A stretch of 64,000 bases of DNA from VAZQ01 sp036557665 (lineage in GTDB: Bacteria > Pseudomonadota > Alphaproteobacteria > Rhizobiales > Xanthobacteraceae): positions 58,562-122,561 of the forward strand of contig DATBHG010000130.1 of NCBI GenBank assembly GCA_036557665.1. The letters run 5' to 3'. How positions within the stretch are numbered: the stretch's first letter is position 1; each line of letters opens with the position of its first letter. Below the pieces are notes generated by a model, which worked only from the letters and a program-made list of their open reading frames with translations, had not been told where the DNA came from and did not search any database. Shown here one piece after another: positions 24,905-34,145 of the stretch. Position numbers and translations under genes: made by a program.

Positions 24905-26167
24905 TTATCTCCGTCGCCGCTTTGCGCGCATCCGGTCAAACCGCGCCACCACTTCAACATGGGTGGAAAAGAGAAACTGATCGACCGGGGTCACCTGCGC
25001 GATCTGATAGCCGCCGTCGAGCAGGATACGGGCATCCCGCGCCAGTGCGCTCGGATTGCAGGAGACGGCGACCACCGTGGCCACCGACGATGCTGCGAGC
25101 GCGTGCGCCTGCGCCGATGCGCCTTCGCGCGGCGGGTCGAATACGACCGCATCGAGCCGGTTGAGCTCTTCCGGGCGCAGCGGCCGGCGGAAAAGATCGC
25201 GCACCTCCACCCTGATCGGCTTGAGCCCCCGGGTGTGGGAGTGGGCGCGCCGCAACGCCTCGACCGCAGGCGCATCATTGTCGATGGCGACAACGCCGAT
25301 CCGCTCGGCAAGACGCAATGCAAAAGGACCGACGCCACAGAACAAGTCGGCCACGCTCCGGGCCTGCGCGCAGTGGCCTTCGACCAGCTTGGCGAGCGCG
25401 TTCTCGCCCGCCTGCGTGGCCTGCAGAAAAGCTCCGGGCGGAAGCGCGACGGCCGCGCGCCCGATATGCACCGTGGGCGTCGCGCTTTGTGCGATCAGCT
25501 CGCCATGCCGGGTCAGTCGCGCGAGCCGATGCAGCTGCGCGACCCGCGCGAGCTCTGCCATGAGCAGAGGCGAGAGCGGTCCTGACCCGCGCACATCCAT
25601 GTCCATGCCCGCATCTGTCGCGGTTGCCTGGATGTCGAGGGGCTTGCGTTGGCTGTCGAGCTGCTCGGCGATGGCCCACGCCGCAGCAATTGCACCCGCA
25701 AGGGTTGGCGCCAGGATCGGGCAGCGGTCGATCGACACCACCCGGTGTTGCTTGCGCGCGGCAAATCCCAACTCGAGCAGATCATGTGTCCCGCGGCGCG
25801 CGTGAAACACAGCGCGCCGGCGTCCTTCGCCATGGGCATGGATCAGGTCATCGACCGCCGTCTCGATGCCGAATTGTGCCAGAGCGTCGATGAGGAGGGC
25901 GCGTTTCCACCGGCGGTAGCGGGCGCTTGCCCAGTGCTGGAACGCGCATCCCCCGCACACTCCGAAATGCGGGCAGATTGGCGCGATGCGCTCGGGACTC
26001 GGGATTTCGATCTCGATCAGGCGGCGGCGGTCGGGATGGCCGGGCCACTCCTCGACCTCCACCGTCTCGCCCGGCAATGCATAGGGCACGTAGACGGGGC
26101 CGCCTGGCGTGTCGGAGATGCCGTCCCCCCAGCGGCCGACGCGCGCAATCGCGAGTCGTTCACTCAT
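24905..26167 (-). CDS. TRAM/Fe-S class I SAM-dependent RNA methyltransferase (RlmD/TrmA family)
   Basis: This 420-aa protein is predicted to be an RNA uracil-5 methyltransferase. A TRAM domain occupies about residues 1-55. A 4Fe-4S cluster site follows (C65, C71 and C74 in CPHFGVCGGC, with a fourth Cys in DRCPIL). The methyltransferase domain has DLFCGVGPFALRLA, the VFDPPREG motif and the nucleophilic Cys in VSCNP. This set matches RlmD/RumA rather than TrmA, which lacks the cluster. Its start overlaps the last codons of tlyA by 8 bp in the same direction, so the two rRNA methyltransferases are probably translated from one mRNA. Confidence 0.9.
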   Translation of the reverse strand: MSERLAIARVGRWGDGISDTPGGPVYVPYALPGETVEVEEWPGHPDRRRLIEIEIPSPERIAPICPHFGVCGGCAFQHWASARYRRWKRALLIDALAQFGIETAVDDLIHAHGEGRRRAVFHARRGTHDLLELGFAARKQHRVVSIDRCPILAPTLAGAIAAAWAIAEQLDSQRKPLDIQATATDAGMDMDVRGSGPLSPLLMAELARVAQLHRLARLTRHGELIAQSATPTVHIGRAAVALPPGAFLQATQAGENALAKLVEGHCAQARSVADLFCGVGPFALRLAERIGVVAIDNDAPAVEALRRAHSHTRGLKPIRVEVRDLFRRPLRPEELNRLDAVVFDPPREGASAQAHALAASSVATVVAVSCNPSALARDARILLDGGYQIAQVTPVDQFLFSTHVEVVARFDRMRAKRRRR

Positions 26168-26879
26168 GCGCGGCCCCGATCAGGAACTCACGATTGCCGT
26201 CGCCGCCGGCAATGGGGGAGGGGATGAGGCCTGCGACCTCCCACCCACGCGATCGCAGGAAAGCGCTGATGTCTGCACAAACCTCGTCGTGAATGCGGCC
26301 GTCCCGAACGATACCTTTCTTTACTGCGCGCCGGCCCGCCTCGAACTGCGGCTTGATCAGCGCAAGCAGGTGCGCGGGAAAGCGCAGCAGCGCAACGGCC
26401 GCCGGCAGGACCAGCTTGAGCGAGACGAAGCTCACATCGATGCAGACAAAGTCGGGCAGCTCGGCCCAGTCGTTGTTCTTCAGCTTGCGAACGTCGGTTT
26501 GCTCGAGCGAGATGATCCTCGCAGAGCGCCGCAGCCTGGGATGCAGCTGCCCGCGGCCGACGTCGACCGCGTAGACGCGGCGGGCGCCGCGGGCAAGGAG
26601 GACCTCGCTGAACCCGCCGGCCGACGCGCCGACGTCGAGGCAGACACGATCGCGCGGATCGAGCTGGAAGTGATCGAGCGCAGCCGCGAGCTTGATGCCG
26701 CCGCGCGACACCCAGGGATGCTCAGGCTCGGCTGAGAGCAACGCGTCGGCGGCAACTTGCTCCGATGGCTTGGTGACTATGGCCGCATTGGCGCTTACCC
26801 GCCCAGCGGCGACGGCCGCTTGCGCTTTGGCGCGGCTGTCGAACATACCGCGCTCGACCAGCAGCCGGTCGATGCGCAC
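26160..26879 (-). CDS. tlyA: TlyA family rRNA (cytidine-2'-O)-methyltransferase
   Basis: The product (239 aa) modifies ribosomal RNA 2'-O-cytidines in TlyA-type enzymes. An S4 RNA-binding domain (RIDRLLVERGMFDSRAKAQ) is followed by an FtsJ-like methyltransferase domain with motif I CLDVGASAGGFSEVLL, the FVCIDVSFVSL strand and IKPQFEAGR. The start is uncertain: no ATG exists at the family N-terminus, so GTG 26879 is chosen; TTG 26903 is possible. The long open frame beyond that has no family similarity. An inverted repeat at 26904-26940 sits just upstream, between this gene and the divergent DUF6496 gene. Confidence 0.88.
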   Translation of the reverse strand: MRIDRLLVERGMFDSRAKAQAAVAAGRVSANAAIVTKPSEQVAADALLSAEPEHPWVSRGGIKLAAALDHFQLDPRDRVCLDVGASAGGFSEVLLARGARRVYAVDVGRGQLHPRLRRSARIISLEQTDVRKLKNNDWAELPDFVCIDVSFVSLKLVLPAAVALLRFPAHLLALIKPQFEAGRRAVKKGIVRDGRIHDEVCADISAFLRSRGWEVAGLIPSPIAGGDGNREFLIGAAHE

Positions 26880-26903
26880 ACGCAGCGCCGGTTGTCCTTT
26901 CAA

Positions 26904-26940
26904 GAAGGAACAATTCCCGAGTGTTTCATGTTGTTCCTTC
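26904..26940. promoter_or_regulatory. 10-bp inverted repeat between tlyA and DUF6496 gene
   Basis: GAAGGAACAA (26904-26913) and TTGTTCCTTC (26931-26940) are perfect reverse complements separated by 17 bp, located 25 bp upstream of the assumed tlyA start. It could be an operator in the divergent promoter region or an mRNA hairpin in the tlyA leader. No T-run follows on either side. Confidence 0.5.
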
Positions 26941-27003
26941 GGCTTCGCGACCAGCAATCCAGGGGATGGATGTCGTCTCCCCCGCGGAAGAAAGGGATTA
27001 GTC

Positions 27004-27210
27004 ATGGCACGACGATATTCACGCAGCGCTTCCAAGGACGTCGAGCGTAGCATGCGCAAGCGCAAGCGCGGAACGCTCAAGAGCGGCAGGAGCGGCAGAA
27101 AGGTCAAGAGCCGTAAGCAGGCGATTGCAATCGGGCTTTCCGAGGCACGGCGAAAAGGCAAGAAGGTGCCGCCGCGCAAACGCGGGAGCAAAAGCAGGCG
27201 CAAAAAATAA
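27004..27210 (+). CDS. DUF6496 small basic protein (68 aa)
   Basis: The product is extremely Lys/Arg-rich (SMRKRKRGTLKSGRSG..., ending RKRGSKSRRKK) and has a short central helix (KQAIAIGLSEARRKG) typical of DUF6496 proteins. The ATG is preceded by AAAGGG at 8 nt. The composition suggests nucleic-acid binding, an inference only; the role is not known. It diverges from tlyA across about 124 bp that contain a 10-bp inverted repeat. Confidence 0.75.
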   Translation: MARRYSRSASKDVERSMRKRKRGTLKSGRSGRKVKSRKQAIAIGLSEARRKGKKVPPRKRGSKSRRKK

Positions 27211-27506
27211 GATGGGCAAAACCGCGGGTTGGCCGGCGGCCGGTTACCCGGCAAATCGCGCTGGTGAGATTGCGCGGAAAGCGCAGCTAACGATGCGGTT
27301 TCCCTTGTCTCCGCGGCATTGCGGGTAATCGTCGACCTGCACGTCTCCGGGCTCGGTAATAAACCGTCGCGCCGCACCAACCTCGAGACGGTGAAGGCGG
27401 CGCCTCTTTCCGTACCGTCCGGTTAGCCCCTGTATTTGTCCGCGAGGCGGAGGCCTTGTACACAGCTGGCCGGCGTGATTTCTTCGGCTCAAGTTTGCCT
27501 CGTGCC

Positions 27507-28781
27507 ATGAAGCTCAGGTTGCCGATGACCGGAGAAGCAACAATCGCCCAGAAGAGCCCGTCGAGGACGAGTGTCGCCCTTCATAACCTGCGCGGCTTTG
27601 TCATCCTCATTGTAATCGCCTTCCACTCCTTCCTGGCGTATCTCGCCTCGCAACCTTCTTCTCCGCTGCCCTTCGACAGCCCCCCGTATCACTGGAAAGC
27701 GATCCCGATCAGCGACAGCGAGCATTGGTTCGGATTCGACCTGTTCTGCGCGTCGCAATACGTCTACGTGATGCAATTCATGTTCTTTCTTTCCGGTCTG
27801 TTCGTCTGGCCGAGTTTTCGGCGCAGAGGCGCCAGCTCATTTGTCTATGATCGCACTTTGCGTCTCGGTGTGCCGTTCCTGCTCGGCATCTGTCTGCTGA
27901 TGCCGCTGGCGCATTATCCTGTATATCGGGTTCGCGCATCCGATCCGAGCTGGTCGGCGTATTGGGCGCACTGGACCGCATTGCCGTTCTGGCCGACCGG
28001 ACCCATGTGGTTTTTGTCGTTCCTCCTGGTGCTGGATGTCCTGGCCGCCGCATTGTTCTGGCTGGCGCCGCGTTCCGGCGAGTATCTGGGCCGGTTGTCG
28101 GCAGGCGCGGGCGCGCATCCGGCTCGATGGTTCATCGCCCTCTTCGCTGCCTCGGCGCTGGCCTATATTCCACTGGCCGCGGTCTACAGGCCCTGGGATT
28201 GGATTCAGCTCGGCCCATTCGCTTTACAGCCAAGCTTTGCGCTGCTCTACGTCGTCTATTTCTTCGCGGGTGTAACCGTTGGGTCTTATGCGATCGACCA
28301 GGGGCTGCTTCGGGCAGACGGGGTGCTGGCCCGCCGCTGGGGCGCATGGACTGCCGGCGCATTCGGAGGATTCCTCGCTTGGATCATTCCTACGGCGTTG
28401 ATAGTCGACAAGCCCCCTGGCGCCGTTCCACCTCTGGAGCTTGTTGCCGATCTTGGTTTTGTCCTGGCTTCCGTGTCGGCCTGCTTTGGCCTGGCGGCCG
28501 TGTTCTTGCGTTTTGCCGGGAGGCGCTCGCCGGTATTACACAGCCTGTCGCACAACGCGTACGGCATCTATCTCGTCCACTATCTGTTTGTGGTCTGGCT
28601 GCAATATCTCCTCCTCGGAGCTCCTTTGGTCGCGCTGGCAAAGGGGGCGATCGTGTTCGCCGCCACGCTCGTCTTGAGCTGGTCCATCGTGGCCGGCATG
28701 CGTCGCATTCCGATCGCAACCACCCTTGCTACGGGTCGCACGCCGCTGTTGGCCAGAGCCCGCAGCCGTAAAAAGCGATGA
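27507..28781 (+). CDS. Acyltransferase family (type 3) integral membrane protein
   Basis: The protein is about 424 aa with roughly ten hydrophobic segments, characteristic of the acyltransferase 3/OpgC-like family that O-acylates sugars or glycans at the inner membrane. The family His/Arg region near the first helix appears as LHNLRGFVILIVIAFHSF. A later conserved motif reads MFFLSGLFVWPSFRRRG, and LSHNAYGIYLVHY near the C-terminus is also typical. ATG 27507 is chosen over an upstream in-frame start. No glycan synthesis gene is adjacent, so the substrate is unknown. A 296-bp spacer with no visible gene precedes it. Confidence 0.87.
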   Translation: MKLRLPMTGEATIAQKSPSRTSVALHNLRGFVILIVIAFHSFLAYLASQPSSPLPFDSPPYHWKAIPISDSEHWFGFDLFCASQYVYVMQFMFFLSGLFVWPSFRRRGASSFVYDRTLRLGVPFLLGICLLMPLAHYPVYRVRASDPSWSAYWAHWTALPFWPTGPMWFLSFLLVLDVLAAALFWLAPRSGEYLGRLSAGAGAHPARWFIALFAASALAYIPLAAVYRPWDWIQLGPFALQPSFALLYVVYFFAGVTVGSYAIDQGLLRADGVLARRWGAWTAGAFGGFLAWIIPTALIVDKPPGAVPPLELVADLGFVLASVSACFGLAAVFLRFAGRRSPVLHSLSHNAYGIYLVHYLFVVWLQYLLLGAPLVALAKGAIVFAATLVLSWSIVAGMRRIPIATTLATGRTPLLARARSRKKR

Positions 28782-28857
28782 AAAGCACTGCGGGTAACCA
28801 GCCTCGCGTCGGCACTCGATCAGGTCTCGCCACAGCGCGAGCCATTCAGCGGAGACG

Positions 28858-29874
28858 ATGATGGCGATTACGCTTGGAACGGTAAGGTGGGCGATCGGGT
28901 TTGTTGGAGCGATTGCCGGGTTCCTCGGAGATTCATCAGGTCTACGCGCGCAGATGCCGCAAACAGTCTCAGTCATCGTGTTTCCAGGCGGCTTCAATTG
29001 GCCGATCTGGGTCGCGCAGCAGAAAGGCTACTTCTCGCAAAACGGCATCGAGGTGAAGCTGACCGACACCCCGAGCTCGGTCTTCCAGCTCACCGGACTG
29101 ATCGAGGGCCGATTCGATATCGCCATGACCGCGATCGACAACGTCGTGGCCTACATGGAAGGGCAGGGCGAGGCCAAGCTGGACCGGCAGCCGGACATAT
29201 TCGCCTTCATGGGCGGCGACAACGGATTCCTCAGCCTGGTGACCGTTCCGGAGGTGAGGACATACGCGGACCTGAAGGGACGCACCGTATCGGTCGATGC
29301 TCTGACGACAGGCTATGCCTTCGTGCTGCTCGATCTTCTGGAGCGCGGCGGACTTGAGCGAGGCGATTTCGAAGTGGTGAGTGCCGGCGGCGTTCTGCAG
29401 CGCTGGGATGCGCTCAAACAAAAGAAGCAAGCCGGCACGATGCTGATCACGCCTTTCGATTTGATTGCCCGGGCGGCTGGCTTCAATGTGCTGCAGCGGG
29501 CAATCGACGTCTACGGCCACTATCAGGGGCTGGTTGGCGCAACTCGCCGCGATTGGGCGCGCGACAACGCGAAAGCCTTGGAGGGCTTCATCCGCGCCTA
29601 TGTGCAGGCCCTGGACTGGCTTGGCGATCCTGCCGACAAGGACGAGGCGATCTCCATCCTTCGCGGGCACCTTCATCAAATGTCACCCGAGCTTGCCGCA
29701 AATACCTACAGGGTGCTCGCTCCGCCGCAGGGCTTCACGCCGAAGGCCAAGATCGACATGGACGGAGTGAGCAAGGTCCTCGAGCTGCGCAGCCGCTATG
29801 GCGAGCCCAAAAAGACGCTTTCGGAGCCGGCCAAGTACTTCGATGCGAAATATTATGATGTTGCGACCAGGTGA
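28858..29874 (+). CDS. ABC-type NMT1/TauA-like substrate-binding protein, orphan
   Basis: The product (338 aa) has an N-terminal signal (residues about 1-31) and the NMT1/THI5-like fold: FNWPIWVAQQKGYFSQNGIEVKL, RFDIAMTAIDNVVAYMEGQG, then DLKGRTVSVDALTTGYAFVL. Such proteins deliver aromatic, sulfonate or pyrimidine ligands to ABC importers. No permease or ATPase gene is near, so its membrane partner is unknown. Tandem ATGs at 28858 and 28861 follow GGAGACG. It ends 115 bp before the convergent histidine kinase. Confidence 0.84.
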   Translation: MMAITLGTVRWAIGFVGAIAGFLGDSSGLRAQMPQTVSVIVFPGGFNWPIWVAQQKGYFSQNGIEVKLTDTPSSVFQLTGLIEGRFDIAMTAIDNVVAYMEGQGEAKLDRQPDIFAFMGGDNGFLSLVTVPEVRTYADLKGRTVSVDALTTGYAFVLLDLLERGGLERGDFEVVSAGGVLQRWDALKQKKQAGTMLITPFDLIARAAGFNVLQRAIDVYGHYQGLVGATRRDWARDNAKALEGFIRAYVQALDWLGDPADKDEAISILRGHLHQMSPELAANTYRVLAPPQGFTPKAKIDMDGVSKVLELRSRYGEPKKTLSEPAKYFDAKYYDVATR

Positions 29875-29967
29875 CTCCCGGCCCTGAGCATCATCGGATC
29901 GACCGGTATGGACAAACGCCGGGCTCGTGGACCCTCGTGCACGAAATCAGCCGATTTCAGCTGGATA

Positions 29968-29984
29968 TCCCGTTTAGAACGGGA
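29968..29984. terminator. Hairpin between convergent genes
   Basis: TCCCGTT and AACGGGA form a perfect 7-bp stem with a 3-nt loop in the gap between the convergent binding-protein and histidine kinase genes. It has no long T-run. It is placed to terminate transcription from either side. Confidence 0.5.
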
Positions 29985-29989
29985 GAGAT

Positions 29990-32900
29990 TTAACCGGTGA
30001 GCGCGCCTGCATCGTGATGCCGCCTGGCGGGAAATGGCAGCACGCGATCATCGTTGTTCTGCGTCCTGCGGGCATGCTCAAGCGCTTCACGAATGGATTT
30101 TTCCAACGCGGACAGGTGGAACGGCTTGCGCAGCACCCGAGCTTGCGATGCCGCGGTCTGCACCACGTCGCTGTAGCCGCTGGTGAGCAGAACAGGAATG
30201 TGAGGATATCGGTTCGCGATCTCTTGTGCCAATGCCACGCCGTTCATGTCGCCCGGCATGACGATATCGCTGAAAACAAGTGCGACCTTCTGGCCACGCT
30301 GCAGCCGGTTGAGGGCGTCGCTGGCGTTGCTGGCGTGCAACGTCCGATAGCCGAGTTGCTCGAGCAGCGAAGCGGTAACCTCGGCGACTTCCGAATTATC
30401 CTCGACCATCAGAATGGTGCCCTCGCCGGATGCAATCGGCTGCGTCGGGGGCGTCTCGGTATTCGGAACGACGGCCGCCTGTTTGCGAGGCAGGTAGATG
30501 GTGATTGTCGTGCCGTTGCCGGCCTTGCTCGCCGCGACCACCGTTCCTCCCGACTGATGCGAGAACCCGTAGACCTGGGCCAGTCCAAGACCGGTGCCTT
30601 TCCCGAGCGTCTTGGTGGTGAAGAACGGCTCGAATATTCTCGGCAGCACGTCGGGCGCAATCCCGACGCCGGTGTCGGTCATCGACAAAGCGACAAATTC
30701 TCCTTCGAGACCGTCCACCCCGTCCTCCGATGTCAAGGCGACGTTCACCGCCGACAGGGTGATGGCTCCGCCGCCCGGCATGGCGTCGCGTGCATTGACC
30801 GCGATATTGACAAGCGCCAACTCAAGCTCCGCGATATCGACTTCGACTGGCCAGACATCCGGTGCGATGTCGCACTTGAGCGCGACGTTCCCGCCCAACG
30901 ACCCGAGCAGCATCTCGTGCACGGATTCGATCCGTTCTTTCGGATCGGTGACGACGGGATTGAGCGGTTGGCGGCGCGAGAACGCCAGGAGCTGACGGGT
31001 CAAGCTTTCCCCGCGATTGGCAGCCGAGCTTACCGCGTCGATCGCCTTCAGATCCTTGGGGTCGCTGAGTCGCCGCCGCAGAAGTTGGGCATAACCGCTG
31101 ACGATCATCAGCAGATTATTGAAATCATGCGCAATGCTTCCCGTGAGCTGTCCAAGCGCTTCCATCTTCTGAGATTGGGCGAGCTGCTCCTGGGCGCGCT
31201 CGAGCGACGCATGAGCCTCGCGCCTCTCGGTAACGTCGCGCGTGATGTGCACGAAGCCGATGAGCGTGCCCGCGTCATCGCGGACGGCCTCGATGACGAC
31301 GCTCGCCCAGAATTTGCTCTCGTCGCGCCGCATGCGCCAGCCCTCGACGGCATATTTGCCCTCGTATGCGGCGACCTGGAGGGAGCGGGCAGGCTCGCCT
31401 GCCTGCTCCTCCTCACCGGAAAAGAACAAGCTGTAATGCCGTCCGATGATCTCTGCCGCCGCATACTGGTGGATTCGCTGCGCGCCCATGTTCCAGTTGG
31501 TGATGCAACCGTCCCGGTCGAGCATGACAATCGCATAGTCGGTGATACCCTGGATGACGGTGCGAAAGCGCCATTCGCTTTCCATCAACGCGTCTTGCGT
31601 CTTGCGCCGCTCGGCCATGTCGTGTTTGAGGGCGGCTTCGACCCGCTTGCGCTCCTGCATCTCCGCGTGCAGGACTTCCCGGGCCTTCTTTAGCGCGGTC
31701 GTACGCTCGTCCAGGCTGCTCTGGAGGGTTTGGTGCTCACGGACCAGTTTTTCCTCTGCGCCGCGACGCGCCGTGACATCCTCGGCCACCGCCGCGAAAT
31801 ATTTTGTGCAGCCGCTTTCATCGATCATCGGAACGATGCTGCTTTGAATCCACACGCGCGTTCCGTCAGGCAGCTTGGCCTTGCTCTCGATCTTGAACGG
31901 CTTTCCGGCGTGTACGGCTTGCCCAAGCAGCTCGGTCATCTGATGAAGATCATCGGGATCGACAATCTCATTGATACGCAGCGCCAGCAACTGCGGGCCG
32001 GGTGTGTGAACGATCTCGCAAAAGCGAGCATTAACGACCTTGAACCTTCCCGTTACGTCGACTTGGGCCAGGCCCACATCGGCGTGGCTCAACAACATTC
32101 GCAGATTCCGCTCCTGGAACATAAGCCTGGTTTTGATGCGCTCTCGTTGTGCAACGTCGGCACTGAGCGTGAGGCCAAGAACAGAGGCGCTCATCACGAA
32201 TATGGACGAGATCAGAAAGGCGTCACCGGGATTTGTTGCAAATGGCGCCTGGCCCGACCAGGAGCCCCAGACTGCAAATCCCGACAAGATAAGCGTGCAT
32301 ACGGCGGTCTCACGCTGTGTGCAGTGGAGTGCAGCCCATAGCAGCGGCGCAACGGCGATAAGGCCCAAGGCGCCTCTGCTCACCGGCAATGCGAGCAGCG
32401 GACTGAACGCGACAAAGCCCGTTGCCGCCGTCGCAAGAGCTGCCGCAGCGAAAAGCCGTCCATTATCAGATCGAGCGTCCTCGTATTTCCACGGTCGGAA
32501 GCTGTCGGGTGCCCAGAGGACGAGCGCCGGCGCAACCACAATCATGCCGCTCGAAAGGCGCAGCCAGGCTCTGGTCCAAGCGGAGCCGAGCTCGGCTGCG
32601 GCCGCATCGCCCATGAGATAGAGAGCGGCCGCCCCGGCAGCAGCGCCCAGCATTGCGCCGGGGCCGAGGCCGATCGCGGCAAATCTCATGACGTCGGCCG
32701 GAGTCTCGAAGCTGCTGCGGCCCTTCGACCAGTGCGTGGCAAGATATCCTGCGACGATTGCCGCAAGTGCATTCGCCCCCGCGATCGACAGGGTCACGGC
32801 CCAATCCGGGAAGCTCACCCCGGGGATCAGTGCAGATGCGCCGGCAGCGAGAAACCCTGCAAAAACCGCCGGCCAGATCCGCAGCCCGCGCAGCAGGACA

Positions 32901-33091
32901 GCAGCCAGGGCGAAAGCGGGTGCCACTGCAACGGCTAGTGAAAGCGGGCGCGTGGCGGCCAGCTCCAGATCTGCTTTCTCCAGCCCGAAGCAAATCCCGC
33001 CAATGAGCAACAGCTCGAGCGCATGTGTTGCCGCGCTGAGAGCGCGTGTCGATGTAAGAAATTGCAATGCCGGGAAGGGAGCCATGTTCAT
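29990..33091 (-). CDS. MASE1-PAS-PAS hybrid sensor histidine kinase with receiver domain
   Basis: The layout of this 1033-aa inner-membrane sensor kinase is: a MASE1-like membrane domain (residues about 20-310, eight or more hydrophobic segments), PAS (about 325-440), a coiled coil (about 440-505), a second PAS (about 505-625), HisKA with the phospho-acceptor H655 in GSIAHDFNN, HATPase with the N-box NIAVNARDAMPGGG, DTGVGI and GKGTGLGLAQV, and a C-terminal receiver domain with phospho-acceptor D942 (FSDIVMPG). All catalytic residues are present. The ligand is unknown. No separate output regulator is adjacent. Confidence 0.92.
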   Translation of the reverse strand: MNMAPFPALQFLTSTRALSAATHALELLLIGGICFGLEKADLELAATRPLSLAVAVAPAFALAAVLLRGLRIWPAVFAGFLAAGASALIPGVSFPDWAVTLSIAGANALAAIVAGYLATHWSKGRSSFETPADVMRFAAIGLGPGAMLGAAAGAAALYLMGDAAAAELGSAWTRAWLRLSSGMIVVAPALVLWAPDSFRPWKYEDARSDNGRLFAAAALATAATGFVAFSPLLALPVSRGALGLIAVAPLLWAALHCTQRETAVCTLILSGFAVWGSWSGQAPFATNPGDAFLISSIFVMSASVLGLTLSADVAQRERIKTRLMFQERNLRMLLSHADVGLAQVDVTGRFKVVNARFCEIVHTPGPQLLALRINEIVDPDDLHQMTELLGQAVHAGKPFKIESKAKLPDGTRVWIQSSIVPMIDESGCTKYFAAVAEDVTARRGAEEKLVREHQTLQSSLDERTTALKKAREVLHAEMQERKRVEAALKHDMAERRKTQDALMESEWRFRTVIQGITDYAIVMLDRDGCITNWNMGAQRIHQYAAAEIIGRHYSLFFSGEEEQAGEPARSLQVAAYEGKYAVEGWRMRRDESKFWASVVIEAVRDDAGTLIGFVHITRDVTERREAHASLERAQEQLAQSQKMEALGQLTGSIAHDFNNLLMIVSGYAQLLRRRLSDPKDLKAIDAVSSAANRGESLTRQLLAFSRRQPLNPVVTDPKERIESVHEMLLGSLGGNVALKCDIAPDVWPVEVDIAELELALVNIAVNARDAMPGGGAITLSAVNVALTSEDGVDGLEGEFVALSMTDTGVGIAPDVLPRIFEPFFTTKTLGKGTGLGLAQVYGFSHQSGGTVVAASKAGNGTTITIYLPRKQAAVVPNTETPPTQPIASGEGTILMVEDNSEVAEVTASLLEQLGYRTLHASNASDALNRLQRGQKVALVFSDIVMPGDMNGVALAQEIANRYPHIPVLLTSGYSDVVQTAASQARVLRKPFHLSALEKSIREALEHARRTQNNDDRVLPFPARRHHDAGALTG

Positions 33092-33163
33092 GTCCCCTCA
33101 ACAGCGCCGTGCCACGCTGGCGCTTTTCGGGCCCGGGTAAGTCTCACCCTGACGATTGACTAA

Positions 33164-33213
33164 ACTGAGGCAGAATGGATTACCACCTTACTGAGGCGGA
33201 ATGGATTACCGCC
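33164..33213. repeat. Tandem 24-bp direct repeat upstream of the hybrid kinase
   Basis: ACTGAGGC-R-GAATGGATTACC-R-CC occurs twice (33164-33187 and 33190-33213), differing at two positions and separated by TT, giving a 26-bp period. It lies about 75 bp upstream of the kinase start on the opposite strand. Read on the plus strand it would encode a 14-residue peptide (33175-33219). It may be a recent duplication or a tandem binding site. Confidence 0.55.
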
Positions 33214-33465
33214 GTGTGACAGCCGTTGTGGGGCTTGCCATTTTCGCCGATCGTAGCCCGAAAGTATTATTTGGCGGGGCACTTTGCCTGGGTTCCAACC
33301 CGCTCGCACGCGCCCAGGGCGCTTTGAGCAAAGGGCCACATCATTCCCCTCCCATGCATGATCCGCGCCGTAACTCCCGAGACCGAAATTCGTTCCGATG
33401 TCCAGGAACTTTGCGCTTGGCCCCGCGTTCGAGGTCTTTGGGCGTACCGAGTAGCTGGGGGAGCG

Positions 33466-33696
33466 ATGGGAAACCGCGCAGACGAATATCGGCGGCTGGC
33501 GCGCGAATGCATGACGCTGGCAACAAGAATGGCGACCGAGGAAGCGCGCTCGGTTCTCATTGAGATGGCGAGGGTCTGGACCAGCCTCGCAGACGCGCAA
33601 AGCAGCACCCTCCCGCGGGGGACGCACGACGTGTCGCCGCCTGTTGTCCGGCATGAGCAACAGGTTCCGCCCCAAGACGACGGTGGCACGGGATAG
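33466..33696 (+). CDS. Small helical hypothetical protein (76 aa)
   Basis: The product starts MGNRADEYRRLARECMTLATRM and continues with a second helix (ARSVLIEMARVWTSLADAQ), the two-helix pattern of a widespread family of small rhizobial proteins of unknown role. The last 25 residues are Pro-rich and probably disordered. GGGGGAG lies directly upstream of the ATG. A longer in-frame start exists upstream but adds atypical sequence. Confidence 0.7.
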   Translation: MGNRADEYRRLARECMTLATRMATEEARSVLIEMARVWTSLADAQSSTLPRGTHDVSPPVVRHEQQVPPQDDGGTG

Positions 33697-33902
33697 CTCT
33701 GTTCGAAACACAAAGTGTAGGGCAGGCGCGGCCGCATCACGGTGGACCCGGCACTCTGTCGAACGTAACCGGTCTGGGTGCTCCAGGCAGCGCCGCCCCC
33801 TTGCCGGAGAGCCCGAAGCAAGTCACAACAGCTGCGCCGCGCGATGCTGCATGCGCGGCTGAGTGAGCGCACTCCATACTTGAACAATGAGCTCGTAACA
33901 CC

Positions 33903-34145
33903 ATGGCCGACGAAGAGCTGAAAGCTGAGCTCGAACGCCTCCGCAGGGAAAATGCCGCCCTCAAAAGCGGAGCCTCTTCCGGTATCCGTATGAAGGTGAG
34001 TGAAAAGGGAGCAGTCTCGATCTACGGCATGGGTCGTTTCCCCGTGACATTGTACAAGGAGCAGTGGCTCAAGCTGCTGGAAATGTCTGCTGAAATTCGC
34101 GCATTTATTGCTGCCAACCAATCGCAATTGAAGGCGAAGGAATAA
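33903..34145 (+). CDS. Small conserved hypothetical protein with N-terminal coiled coil (80 aa)
   Basis: Residues about 3-22 (EELKAELERLRRENAAL) form a short coiled coil with leucine heptads. The C-terminal part (KGAVSIYGMGRFPVTLYKEQW) is a compact conserved-looking beta segment followed by a helix (LLEMSAEIRAFI). I recall similar proteins in Bradyrhizobium-type genomes but know no function for them. The start is ATG 33903; no strong ribosome-binding site is seen. It is in line with, but about 180 bp from, the downstream binding-protein gene. Confidence 0.7.
   Translation: MADEELKAELERLRRENAALKSGASSGIRMKVSEKGAVSIYGMGRFPVTLYKEQWLKLLEMSAEIRAFIAANQSQLKAKE

Noticed and set aside
29990..31693. 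A 559-codon plus-strand open frame opposite the histidine kinase
   Set aside because: It mirrors the kinase gene, which has clear HisKA, HATPase and receiver motifs; the antisense product has no recognisable domain.
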